Source: Liolophura sinensis (taxonomy: Eukaryota; Mollusca; Polyplacophora; Chitonida; Chitonidae). Taken from it: a DNA stretch of 64,000 nt. Position numbers and translations under genes: made by a program. The DNA lies in assembly GCF_032854445.1 (NCBI RefSeq), contig NC_088295.1, positions 75,670,028-75,734,027 on the forward strand, read 5' to 3'. The notes below the pieces were generated by a model that did no database searches, was not told where the DNA came from, and saw only the letters and a list, made by a program, of their open reading frames with translations. Numbering within the stretch: the first letter of the stretch is position 1; the number at the start of each line of letters is the position of its first letter. Positions 51,019 through 61,689 of this stretch are shown piece by piece.

Positions 51019-51150
51019 GTGCTGATGGAAGGATGCCTTATTGATGGAAGGAAGCCTTATTTGATGGAAGAATATCTTATTTGATGGAATGATACCTTAT
51101 TGATTGAAAGATGCCTTATGTTATGGAAGGATGCCTTATGTTATGGAAGG
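51019..51150 (+). repeat. 20-bp minisatellite in segment B
   Basis: About six units of 19-20 bp related to GATGGAAGGATGCCTTATTT. An identical array is at 56288-56419 in B'. Confidence 0.9.
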
Positions 51151-51501
51151 CAAGTGATCAACCAACTTCATGTCGGACCGCCTATAATGCTCTCACGGGT
51201 GGTGTCAACAACTTATCCCCACCAAGATCCGTCAAAAGTTCAGGCACCTTGATAAGCGACACGTGGAAATGGGGTATATTGAGCTGATTCATGCTTACGC
51301 CGTACGCATGTGCGGTTTATTGATTAAAACCACTGCGCTTCAGCAGAAGACAGAAAAATCGTAGCGGAAAACCACATCTTACCAACGAGAACCGGACATA
51401 ATTCTGCTTCATCATTGGTCCAGGGCTTTTAGACTTCTAAAAAAACTTACTGCTGGTATTCTGAGAATCAATTACGATGCTCAGAACCCTGTTGTTCCCT
51501 G

Positions 51502-53621
51502 TATGTATATAAAGAAAACAAGTTCCTTCTTCAATAAGTGTTGTTTAGTTTTGGACACCCAGACTTTCTGTTTAATATGTGAACTAATCTATAGTATCTG
51601 CCACAACGTAGATTTCATTGCTCATATGTGACTGAAGTGTCAAGGCGCCAGGGTAATTTTTCAGTAGAATTTAGTTTACGCCGTTCATCATTATAATAAT
51701 GATGTAGTACTACACACAGCTACGCGGCTTGTGAAGATTCAAGAAAAAGGTGATGGTAATGATGATAAATGAGGCATATCACTACCCAGAAAAGTGCAAC
51801 GATGACCTGCACGTAAATTACCGTGGTCGCTTTGCTGCCAATCCCAATGCGAAACACTACATGGAAAAGAAGAAATATGGCGTTGGAGAGATATTTACAG
51901 CATCAATTACAACTCCCTCTCATTAGTACTACCTGTATATTAGGATCATTTAGAGCATTAAAATTAAAACACAGGTTTTAGCGATTTTTCAGCGATTTGT
52001 TTAAACCTGCTGGTTCTGTATCCTTGCTTCTTTCAAGCATTTAGTGTATCTAGTAGATACCTCTGCCGGCAAGTCCATGGAATCAATGCAATTATGTTCT
52101 TTGACGACCACATAGCTACTCGGTCGTGTTTCATCGGATTCTCAAAAGGACCGATATTCAAGTAGTTTCTCAGAACTCTCTTAGACGTAACACCCTGATG
52201 ATAGCAGATGAAATATCTTTGTTTAATAGATCGTTTTTTTCTAAGCTCCTCAGAGTCGAAGCTTGAAAGTTTTCCAGAGAAGTTCTTAAAAGAGGATCAA
52301 AGACACTAGAGCGTCCATTCTCTGTGAAGGTTTAGCGCCGTTATCAGGGCCTGGTTGGACAACATATCAAATCGGTTAATGCCATAGCGCGTATACAATA
52401 TCACTGGAATCTTTTGATAGGTGTACGGCACTTATAAGATATAGCGTAACCTTTCATATACTGGCTGAAACATACGGTGGGTGATAAGAATAATGTTTAG
52501 AAAAGCCTTTTGATGAGGATTTCTGTGAATTGGATGGGATACAGACATAGGCTAATAACCATGGACATATACCCATTAACGTTCCAACGCATGTTCTACG
52601 ATCTGCTCTGTAATATAGTAGTAGAAAAATGGTTCACTTTTGCAATCCACGTAAGGCTTTAGTGATCTATCAACTTCAGTTTACACTGAATCAGGTTTAC
52701 AAAGAAAAGTTTCATACAACTTTTTCCGACGAGGCACTCGGGGTTCCGGCTTAATTCTGGTCTTCGAAGTGTAATTTCAAGATTCCACCGCTCTCATTGA
52801 CCGTGGACAGATAATGACAACGTTCTTAAAACCGTTTGTTCATCCTTACTTAAGTTTAAGAGCACAATATGACGTGCAAGTCTTTTTGTCACACGCGATC
52901 AAGTTTGTCAGTTGCGCTTTCAGGTCTTACATGTTCCTTCCGCCTAAAACAATTACTTTCATCGTATAAAAGAAAATTTTTCCGTATTTCGCATTTTCTA
53001 AGATTATATGCCGATGGGCTTCGGCTTTCGCATATTAGGCATGTTGAAATTAGTTTTCCAAGAAACGATGTACAAGGGAGATACTGGTGGTGCGTGTGAC
53101 CATTTGCTAAATATTTTACTCTGTATGCTGTTAATCTGTTATTATATTCATACCTTCTTTATATAGAAGCCAGAATTGGAAATCGAGCCGGAAGGAATCT
53201 TTTCTTAGTCAGATGATGCATGAAATATGATCCCTGTGTTGATGTCAGCGTAAAAGGACGGAGATTAATTGACGTTACATCAGAAGGTGTTTTTAAGTAA
53301 CATATGATCGGTTAACTTTACTGACGTTACTGGATGCCTGTGTACCAATTAACGTAATGGCAAAGTGTAACTTGAATCAATACAAGACACATCTTCGAGA
53401 TGAAAAAGGCAATTATTTTTAGATCTGTCAGGGCAAGGCAAATTTAATACCAGTTTGCACGATGCATGTTCATTCTCATGATACTCGGGTTTCTGTGTCT
53501 CTTGGAATCTGAAAATCTCGAAATATATTTTTATCAATTTTTCATCCGTAAATTTTTTTGCACAATCTGGCTACAACAATGGTGGTGTATTTTGTTTCGA
53601 GACAATGGTTCTCATGAAAGC
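51502..53621. repeat. Segmental duplication, segment A' (second copy)
   Basis: Second copy of the 2120-bp segment. It is preceded by a 2-bp filler (TG at 51500-51501) that comes from neither parent end, and followed by unique segment C (53622-56124). It carries the functional terminal exon of the secreted peptide gene. Confidence 0.95.
53349..53508 (-). CDS. Exon 2 (terminal) of the 97-aa secreted six-cysteine peptide gene
   Basis: Terminal coding exon, lying in segment A'. The 3' splice site (TTTCGAGATTTTCAG, AG at 53510-53509) leaves one nucleotide to complete the Arg45 codon begun in exon 1. The frame then stays open for 52 codons to TAA at 53351-53349. Phase and frame therefore agree exactly across a 2371-bp intron. 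This part adds Cys62, Cys70, Cys78 and Cys87, giving six cysteines in the mature chain with spacings 3-17-7-7-8. It ends in a short Ser/Tyr/Leu/Arg tail. I do not recognise the cysteine pattern: it is not a CS-alpha-beta defensin, Kazal, Kunitz or ShK layout. No AATAAA is evident just downstream. The intron holds a SINE (55213-55404) and a fragment of another repeat family. The exon is repeated without visible change at 50585-50744. Confidence 0.7.
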
Positions 53622-54869
53622 GATCACTGGCATTTACTCTCCCCTGCTTTTGTTCATCAATAATATTTGCATTTGAATGCAACACGGGAACAGAAGACAG
53701 TGTTTGGACACTGGCATCATGCCTGAGTAATCGAGGTATCACTGACCGTTGATTAGTGTCTAAACAAAGAAGCCACATTCGGAGCGTATGCCACAAATAC
53801 TTTGTAAATAAAAATTAATAGCTGGACTGTGACCTCAGTCAACACATGCATGGGCGCCACCTGTTGTGCCGGTTCTGACCGTGTATTAAAATACATTTCT
53901 ATATATGAGCCATTGATCGGCAATTAGGGCGCACTTGTGTTCACCTCAAAGCCTGTTTGGTGATCTGAAAACGTTGTAATTAAGTGTCCGCATCCCTACA
54001 TCACGATTTTGACCTGTCTTTGTGCCGTGCCAGTTTTCTCAGCTGTTTTATTTAATCAGTATTACTCATTCCAAAAATTTCCCTCGATGACAAAGCTTAA
54101 GATAAGTGATTAATCCAAGGCTAGAGTTAGTCGACAGGAAGCTTTCGAGGAATAAATAAAAAGTTTCCCAGATGTCTTTACATCAGTAATGTATCAGCTA
54201 TAAACAGGTGAGCGCCTTTACGTGAACTATTCAGAAGAGAGCACTTCGAGCATATAATCTGCCTTTTCAAAATAATATGACCTTCAAAGTGGTAAAGCTT
54301 TAGTACAGGCCATTGTTTTACGTTGACAAAGCTTTGATACGTGTTCTGTTTTATGGTATCAGAATGGTACACTCAAAAAGGGAAACAACACCCGGAAGGA
54401 GTATCACAAAGGCATGTCATAAAGTAATAATGAAGAGATTAGTGGGCTGAAGAAAAAGGAGAAATTTCACACACAGAACTTCAACTTTCAACGTGAACCT
54501 TTAACGTAACGTGTCATAAACATCTTAATACAATTTACAGCAGATACTGTCCAACCACCCGGCATAAAAGATTTTCCAGTGAGACTGGAGATAGCGCACT
54601 GCGCCGCGCAAGCAATGAGTCTGAGGAATCTCCTAAACCGCGACAAAAAACAAATTTGAATTAGTTTCTATCGAACTTCTGGTCGATAAGTCACAGCTCC
54701 TGTACTGGAGAAAGGGATTTTTACGTTCGATCTTGTTTAGTGATTCAAATATTAATCTGTATGTAGAGGACGTCTAGGAATATGGCTTTAATATTCTGAG
54801 GAATATTAATCTGAGGATAATCTGAGGATGTTTAACATAATTTCAAAAGAAAGTGACGTTTGTAAAATC

Positions 54870-55045
54870 CGGCTTTTGTTGATTTACCTCAGGTTTTTAT
54901 TCTCACTTTTCATGCATATGCTTATAATGTAGCAACGTATAGACACACCTAACACCATGGCTGAAGCCGAACTAGGCAAAAAAATGTAGTGATAGTAGTG
55001 GCAAGTTATTACACGTCACTGATCTTGATTTACTGAAAATGCTCT
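54870..55045 (+). repeat. Dispersed repeat family 2, copy in the peptide-gene intron
   Basis: GATTTACCTCAGG, ACACCTAACACCATGGCTGA, AACTAGGCAAAAAAATGTAG and ACACGTCACTGATC. Confidence 0.65.
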
Positions 55046-55212
55046 GTTGTCATCAAATTTAATATATTATCACATTTAAACAATGTAAAAGGACGAAGAT
55101 ATGAATACCAGTGAGAGTAAAATCATTATTCATTAACCTTCCTGCTCTTCCTTTCTCATAATAGTTGACGTTACCATAAACATCGCTGTATGTGTCACGA
55201 CAAAAACTAGTA

Positions 55213-55404
55213 TTCATTTATTTATTTGATTTGTGCTTTACACTTTTTCCACGTTGGCCAGCATTATGGTGGGAAGAAACCGGGCACAACCCTTCCGTCG
55301 TACGCTGGGAGAGGAAATCAGCATGAACTGGATTTGAATTCACGGCGACCGAATTGGTGAGAAGCTCTGGGTCATTGAGCTGCGCTGGCACGCTAACAAA
55401 AGGT
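55213..55404 (-). repeat. SINE (family 1), nearly full length
   Basis: Best copy of the family in the window. Read on minus, the head contains a tRNA-like B-box (GTGAATTCAAATCCAGTTC), followed by CTCTCCCAGCG, CCCACCATAATGCTGGCCAA and a tail of AAATAAATAAAT. More complete heads in other copies have A-box-like sequence. It lies in the intron of the secreted peptide gene on the same strand. Confidence 0.85.
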
Positions 55405-55879
55405 AGTAGAATGGGTGTTTATTTCTTATGCCATCACAAAGACCAGTGCAGGACCAGTACAATACAAGAAAATGTCCTGTTTACAGAACACACCGTTCTA
55501 TACACCAGCGGTGTGTACAAAAGGCTGCTGATTTTCCTGTCTCTTCTGACATATTTATTATAGTCCAGCCTAGGGTACTAATTAAAAGGTGTACTTCATG
55601 CCAACCACAGATGAGACAGAAATATGCACAATAGAAAAAAGGCACTACATTTGTTCTGGAAAACGAGATTTCATGATCCAGGAAACAGAAAAATTTTCGA
55701 AAGTTGGATCATGTGCGACCATATTTCCTGACATGATTCCTGACAGACCGTATTTCACCAACGTATTCTTCAAAAGCAGACAACAAATGTTGCCCATGTG
55801 CGGGTAACCGATATTCCTAATCATTTCAGTATTTTTAGCAATTAATTTCGTTCGTGTGCGCTGGACTTAACGTACTTAC

Positions 55880-56013
55880 CGACATGTTACTTTGCAGAAA
55901 ACTTCCAATGCCTTTTTAGGATCGTCTTCTTGCTTGCCTGGTTGTTGGTCCTCCGCTATCACAAACACTAGGCAAAGCACAGCGACTCCCAGGCACAGTA
56001 GCACAGACTTCAT
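55880..56013 (-). CDS. Exon 1 (signal peptide exon) of a 97-aa secreted six-cysteine peptide gene
   Basis: First coding exon of a gene I do not recognise; with 53349-53508 it gives a 97-aa protein. ATG is at 56013-56011. A strong 3' splice site (pyrimidine tract ending TTTGCATTTCAG, AG at 56022-56021) lies 7 nt upstream, so the 5'UTR is split and an unseen non-coding exon should lie upstream. Residues 1-20 are a classic signal peptide (Lys2, then a Leu/Val/Cys-rich core, probable cleavage after Ala20). An acidic, Gln/Asp-rich stretch (21-34) and Cys40-x3-Cys44 follow. The exon ends at 55880 on a consensus donor (CG|GTAAGT), leaving a phase-2 intron. The product should be secreted. Its function is unknown; an antimicrobial, signalling or venom-like role cannot be told apart from sequence alone. 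The exon is confined to segment C and is missing from the duplicate copy. Confidence 0.72.
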
Positions 56014-56124
56014 TGTTTGTCTGAAATGCAAAGAAAAACAAGTTCTGAAACACTGGTGTGCCATACTTTATCAACTTTGCTCAAGCGTACTGTTAACAGT
56101 TTGAAAGTACGACGATCAACGTGG

Positions 56125-56768
56125 GCTTTTTCAGTTAAGCTACACACAGCTCAAACTTTCACACGCCGAGCTGGCATAGGACTTTATTTATTTGACTACT
56201 TCTTCCATTGAGGATTAATGCCATATGCGAAAATATTTCACTTAAGCGATAAAGATCTGCGTAAAGAATGTGTGTGTCTTAATGTGGGTGCTGATGGAAG
56301 GATGCCTTATTGATGGAAGGAAGCCTTATTTGATGGAAGAATATCTTATTTGATGGAATGATACCTTATTGATTGAAAGATGCCTTATGTTATGGAAGGA
56401 TGCCTTATGTTATGGAAGGCAAGTGATCAACCAACTTCATGTCGGACCGCCTATAATGCTCTCACGGGTGGTGTCAACAACTTATCCCCACCAAGATCCG
56501 TCAAAAGTTCAGGCACCTTGATAAGCGACACGTGGAAATGGGGTATATTGAGCTGATTCATGCTTACGCCGTACGCATGTGCGGTTTATTGATTAAAACC
56601 ACTGCGCTTCAGCAGAAGACAGAAAAATCGTAGCGGAAAACCACATCTTACCAACGAGAACCGGACATAATTCTGCTTCATCATTGGTCCAGGGCTTTTA
56701 GACTTCTAAAAAAACTTACTGCTGGTATTCTGAGAATCAATTACGATGCTCAGAACCCTGTTGTTCCC
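56125..56768. repeat. Segmental duplication, segment B' (second copy)
   Basis: Second copy of the 644-bp segment, directly upstream (minus strand) of the signal-peptide exon of the 97-aa gene. It probably covers the gene's 5' flank or its non-coding first exon or intron. Confidence 0.95.
56288..56419 (+). repeat. 20-bp minisatellite in segment B'
   Basis: Same six-unit array as at 51019-51150. The unit number is unchanged between the copies, which for a minisatellite argues for a very young duplication or an assembly duplicate. Confidence 0.9.
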
Positions 56769-57026
56769 CCCTTTATAACGTAAGCCACAGTGGTGAAAAG
56801 TTGCCCGCGGAGAACGTCATGTAAGGCTATACGATAGAGAAACCTCAACAGATCATTTCTATCAATTCTCCGAACACAGTGAAGTAAAAATACATTGAAC
56901 TCTTTAGTGGGAAGATAATATAATACAAGCCCATAATACGGTTACTTAGTGCAACGGTGAGTAACCCAAAACCGGAGTGCTCAAGAAAAAAAAATGAAGT
57001 GTCCTGGGAAAACATTACTTACTCAC

Positions 57027-57251
57027 GAACTTTCCCACGTTTGATTTACAGAGATGCGCACTAGATGGAGGTTCTACGAAGCAGTAGCTAACTTCACCTG
57101 GCATTTTTCCATGACAAGTGAAAAATAAGTAGCCATGGTAAATGCGCTTGACCCGGTCTTGCGATACCATTGTAGAACGTACATTGCTTGGAAGACAGGG
57201 GGTCTTAGATTCCGCAAACACTCCAAACAAGTGTTGTCGATCTCTTATCAA
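57027..57251 (-). CDS. Tentative coding exon upstream of the 56-kb peptide gene
   Basis: An open frame of about 75 codons ending at a donor-like TTC|GTGAGT (GT at 57026-57025), with four spaced Cys in the residues before it. It lies 1 kb upstream of the secreted peptide gene on the same strand. A possible 3' splice site, a CCCCCTGTCTTCCAAG tract near 57190, falls inside the frame. Joined to the first peptide exon in this phase it would hit a stop, so it is not an N-terminal extension of that peptide. It could be a 5'UTR exon, part of a neighbouring gene, or chance. Confidence 0.18.
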
Positions 57252-57259
57252 GCTCCAAC

Positions 57260-59740
57260 GATTAGTGAACTATTTTTTTTGTTATTCGTACGATTAATAT
57301 CATTCACGGATTGAATATCCAGTGACCGATTTTAAGCGAAGATGCATAAGCGATGCTAAGTCGACGCCCATGCCGGTGTGATTTTCAATCGTGAATGCGA
57401 TACCTAGATTTCACAGCTATGAAGTCCAAATGCAATGCCCATTTGCAGATGTGCTGCCCATTTGTATACATTATGCCCAGAGGAGGATTAAATGTATCCC
57501 CGATCTCGGAAACAATGCCCTAATACGCATTATCAGTGACTGATTAGAAGCCTAGCTATTGGTTCGATGCCTACAGGCTGATTCAACAACACGTTACAGT
57601 ACACATGCGATATGGAAAATTCAAGCATTTTCTAATAAATCTTTCAAACGGCAGCAAAGTAAATAAATGAAATCTTCAATTTCCAAGCATCAAACCTAAA
57701 TACAAGAAATTTGATTTAATGCAAGAGTGGAGATACATAAACTCATCAGATTGACCATCCCTACCATGGTCGTAGTTGAGTTACGTTAAAACTTTCAAAG
57801 TTCTAATTGGTACATCTGATTATAGTTTTGATCTTTTAAACACTTTATCATGTCTTTTTGATGCCTTTCATGAGTTTATGTATTTCCGCTCTTGAAGGAT
57901 TATGACGTCAAGGAGAAGCCATGAGGCGTCTGTATAAGTACTATATCAAAGATCCTTCCCAGAAGCTCCTGGCACTTAATCGGGTTAAAACCTACACTAA
58001 TTCGAAATTGCCGAGTTGATATCGCTGCGAATAACTGGTCTAAAGTGGTCAGTGATGACAACACTCATGCCGTACTGCTTTTACCATAGAAAGGAGGAGT
58101 ATGTACCATAATAAGCGACTGGATAGACTGAAGAGTTTCTCGTCGCTGGCGTTTAGCTAATGTGCATTTATCACTCTTACAGGGATACTTACAAAGAATG
58201 CGCGAGGTAGTAATCTGTGTAAATCAATAGCTAACCTCCAAGGCAATGCAAGAATTACCATGGACGTCTCTATTAAATAAAAAGTTCTTGATTACGTTGG
58301 TTTGGTAAATTAGAAGCTGAACTCCATCGCCTCAAATTTACGTTCATCAACAGCTATGTACAGATTCTGCTGATTAAAGTTTGAAAACACGAACAGAAGA
58401 AAAAGGCTTGTAACATACCGATGGAATAGACTAGATGGCAAGTATCCGCCCAGGGATCAGGGTAGCTGTAAGATGGCTTTCGTCAAGTGAGTGAACTTGC
58501 GGTGACTGGCGAGGGGTGTGGACAGCCGAAGATATAAGGGAATGCTAGCGCGATTCCGTTATGTATCTAACGAAATTAACCTGGCTGGCCACTCAATGGG
58601 TGGAGCCTGTGTGTGGAAACGGATGACGTGCTAGGTGCTCTTTGGGAATATCCAAGCGCTTTGCAACTTTCTGGTTACTACGGCAACTGGCATCTAGCAT
58701 GATCATAGAGATGTAGGACGAAGTGTCATGTTACAAATCATTCTTATATACCGATGAACGTAATGATATAGCTGGCGTGATTTTGAAAACGGCGTTTGTT
58801 CGTGTAGGTTATTTACCTCTGTTTAATCTGATTAATTACAATTGATTGAAATTTCGATAATAATCCTGTGAAAAACGAGACAGTAGTGGTGATACCATAT
58901 ATATATAGGATATATATATATGCGTGAATACTCCCGTTAATAAGTGAGAAGGTACAGGGTGTGTTTGTTACCATAGCAACACAATCAGTTTGATCAGCAT
59001 TTTGCACAATGAAGCCTTTAAATGCCGAATAATGCCGTATTTTTCCCCATGGGAAATGCTATCAGTATTCCTCGAAGCGACTTGTTCTTACTCGGAAAAC
59101 TATGAATAAACACTCATGAAGCTTATGCTAATGTCTGATCAACAAACACTTAAAACATAAGACGGTCCAATTTTTATTAGGCTTATATTCACCTATCAAA
59201 CCTATTTAAAACTCATTCGCAACTGTACAAATTCATCAATGTGGATTATCAGTATTAAAATTACTGGTATAATAAAAGATTTTTAATACGTCATAAATTT
59301 ACATAAAAATTATTAATTGTTACCAAAGAGTAATTTTATTTCAAAAGAATGACTATATAATGATGCCTTTATAAATGTTTAAATATTTAGGGAAAAGATA
59401 ATTAAAATACTTGTCATGAAGTATTTCGTAAAAGGTACAGTTATTTTACTTGGCACAAAGCAATGACGATTACAGTTTGATACTTAATCAAAAGTCATAC
59501 CGTTTTGATATAAAATTTCCTCAACAGTGGCGTTGTTAAAATTGTTCACTATACTGTTTAACTTACAATAGATCATCGCCATGGCAAAAGAGAGTTGACA
59601 AACTACTTCACTAATAATTACAAATGTACACCGACAAAAGAGAAAAAACATATACGTGAGACAAAAAGTGCATTATATTTACAACGGTAAAGATGTGATA
59701 CCTTTACATATATGTAAGAGATACAAACTAGTGTAACATG
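57260..59740. other. No recognised gene
   Basis: Contains an AT palindrome near 58895-58922 and otherwise AT-rich single-copy sequence; lies between the two secreted peptide genes. Confidence 0.45.
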
Positions 59741-59744
59741 AAGC

Positions 59745-59990
59745 GAGAAACCAGAGCTACGGCTACAGAGTGATAGCTGACATATGATCACATGTAATCG
59801 GCCAGATATGACCTGTTGTCTATTTACCTCAGTTAGGGGTTTATTCGGTTGATGAAAGTGCTTAAAAAGTACAAGCTTTTACTTCCGCTAGCAGCATGGC
59901 TAAGCAGAGTCAAGAATATGTGGTGAAGTTATTTTCAATCTGCTAGACGTCACTGGTTTGTAAATACTAAAACAGGGTGTGTCGTCATCA
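59745..59990 (+). repeat. Dispersed repeat family 2, longest plus copy
   Basis: ACCAGAGCTACGGCTACAG, TCTATTTACCTCAGTTAGGG, GTGCTTAAAAAGTACAAGC, GCATGGCTAAGCAGAGTC and TGCTAGACGTCACTGGTTTG. Confidence 0.7.
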
Positions 59991-60493
59991 CATGTAATAA
60001 AGACTCATGTGAAAACTTCGGAATCTTTTGAAATTGTTTCAACCCTTGAATTTGCATGTTCTAGACATTATTCCTTAACCTACAATGTTATAAATCAAAA
60101 ATAATGTTTGAAAATTATAATGTAATACTAATTGGTGTACTCTATGCTTCTCTGTGAATAACCCCGGCAGGGGACTGTGGGGATAGTAGTGTTCTTTTCA
60201 CACGTAACATTTCTTTTTTGGTATATCTCATACCATTTCTGAGAGTCATTCAAGATGTCAAGTTCTCCTCCTCTGATGTAGATCATTGGGTAAAATCATT
60301 ATGATATCACCTCAAACAAAATTGTATTTTGCCAACTAGGGAAAAAAAGCAAACTGAAACAATTCACAAGTTTTTGAAAGAACACTAACGACCATTGATT
60401 TTACGCTCTGAGCCTACAGTTAAATAGTGTCAGAAAATTACGACATAAAAAAGGGATTCACTACAGTTGTGAAAAAACCCACAGTTCGGGTAA

Positions 60494-60733
60494 TTAAACA
60501 ACTGCCATTATATACCTAAAACTTCCTAGTGGGACGAAGGTCACAATGACAATTATTTGCAAAGCCAGAATAATACAGTTATATTCGCATCCCTGGATGG
60601 TTCACACGGTGTTTATTGAAACGTGTGCGGAGTGGTTCAGTTTGAACAAGGCCTCCAGATATTCTAGTATATCGCCATCGGGGTGGCCTCCTCGAAATAG
60701 TACTGTTTTCACATGCATATCACTCCGTGCGGT
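60494..60733 (-). pseudogene. Decayed coding relic of unknown family
   Basis: Minus-strand frame reading about 78 codons with one internal TGA near 60612, and protein-like on both sides of it. The upstream half contains Phe-Arg-Gly-Gly-His-Pro-Asp-Gly-Asp followed by an amphipathic Ile-Leu-Glu-Tyr-Leu-Glu-Ala-Leu-Phe. The downstream half is hydrophobic (Ile/Leu/Val rich) and ends at TAA near 60494. A single nonsense codon inside otherwise coherent sequence suggests a dead exon or an old transposable-element ORF. It begins about 200 bp beyond the terminal exon of the second peptide gene, with no obvious link to it. I cannot name the family. Confidence 0.3.
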
Positions 60734-60936
60734 TTATTGTATTTTTGCAGCAATCAGCGTGAGCTCTGGTGGAGCTGACAAGAGCATGCAAGCACCATTG
60801 GTCCGTCAATTCCCACGCGGCATAAAGCGATGAATGAAAAAGTGTCGAGATGACATTCCAGGAGATAAGGCTCGTGACAAAGGTCTGATGAAAAAAGTTT
60901 GGCACATTATTGGCGAATTGGAGACAAAACAACGGA

Positions 60937-60998
60937 TCAAGACAGCTGTGAAACCGTGTTAGCTTTGCAACACATCCAGCATCTCCGGGAAACTTGAT
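60937..60998 (-). CDS. Exon 3 (terminal) of the second small secreted peptide gene
   Basis: Terminal exon. A very good 3' splice site (TGTTCCATCTTTTCAG, AG at 61000-60999) supplies the two bases that complete the Asp codon opened by exon 2. Nineteen codons then run to TGA at 60939-60937. The end of the protein is basic and cysteine-rich: Arg-Arg-Cys-x2-Cys-Cys-Lys, then a short Ser/Gln/Leu tail. The predicted precursor is 68 aa (89 aa with the longest exon 2), with five or six cysteines after the signal peptide. The intron from exon 2 is only 80 bp. Each splice phase fits (2 then 1), which is the main support. Other frames across this exon are partly open, so RNA evidence would settle it. Confidence 0.5.
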
Positions 60999-61078
60999 CT
61001 GAAAAGATGGAACACAAAACATACATTAGGCAGAGTCAATATGACACACACAGAGAACAAGAGCGTCGCTGGACTTAC

Positions 61079-61134
61079 CAGTAATCTGTAAGCCATGCAT
61101 AGAGGTTATACCATTGATTCGTTTTGATGTGGTG
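61079..61134 (-). CDS. Exon 2 of the second small secreted peptide gene (shortest form)
   Basis: Middle exon, 56 bp in the shortest form. It begins after AG at 61136-61135, behind the best pyrimidine tract available, and ends at 61079 on the strong donor CTG|GTAAGT. One base completes the split codon from exon 1 (AG+C, Ser), 18 codons follow (Thr, Ser, Lys, Arg, Ile, Gly rich), and one base starts the next split codon, so the downstream intron is phase 1. Two further AG|G sites upstream, giving starts at 61182 and 61197, keep the same frame. They would add 16 or 21 residues including one extra Cys. The start of this exon is therefore uncertain, while its end and frame are well supported. Confidence 0.45.
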
Positions 61135-61465
61135 CTTCCAAAGTCATGTGAAAGGAATATTTGATTACAAAAGTAGAGATACCTTTGTTTCTGGTGCCTT
61201 TTTCTCAATAATTGAAAACCATATTATTGTATTTTATTGCGTATCATGTCCCCGGCAAAACAGCTAAAATGTACCTAGTTAGGATCATCCTTGCTAAATG
61301 TTTTATTACGTTAATAATTTCAACCTAAAGACTGGCAGTATTCACAGGATGAACGAATAATAACCAATAACCCACCAACGTCAGTCACCATTACTTGTTC
61401 TTCTCAAATGTGGGAGGGAAAACAATCTAAAACACAAAAATAGATCAGGTTATGTACCATTCACT

Positions 61466-61640
61466 AGATATTTATTTATGTGATCGGTGTTTATCAGTGT
61501 CCGCAAGAAATTGTCAGATTTATGGGTGGAAGGACCCGTGTAAACACCATACATATGTGTCTTTAAAACGCTGCCCAAAGCAGCTGAGGGTGGATTTGAA
61601 CAGTCAAGGGCCAGACGACTGAAGCAATTGTTTACTTGCA
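61466..61640 (-). repeat. SINE (family 1), diverged
   Basis: Tail TATTTATTTATGTGATCGGT, then GGGTGGAAGGACCCGTG, and a B-box-like GTTCAAATCCACC on minus near 61595. Confidence 0.6.
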
Positions 61641-61689
61641 ACATAAATATAATTAAATTTGCATCATTATCAAGTAATTGTTTATTAAA

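Larger units (their letters stand above)
50856..51499. repeat. Segmental duplication, segment B (first copy)
   Basis: 644 bp repeated at 56125-56768 (offset 5269), with no difference noticed. It includes a SINE fragment and a 20-bp minisatellite. It overlaps segment A by the 2 bp GC that both parent ends share. Confidence 0.95.
53622..56124. other. Segment C: single-copy block of the duplicated unit, carrying the signal-peptide exon
   Basis: About 2.5 kb present only between A' and B'. It holds exon 1 of the secreted peptide gene, most of its intron, a nearly full-length SINE and a copy of repeat family 2. The A|B junction at 50856-50857 in the other copy has exactly the ends expected if C was deleted through the 2-bp GC shared by its borders. 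Confidence 0.85.

Noticed and set aside
55589-55807. Plus-strand Cys-containing ORF inside the peptide-gene intron
   Set aside because: Has acceptor- and donor-like edges, but no partner exon, and lies antisense within a better supported intron.
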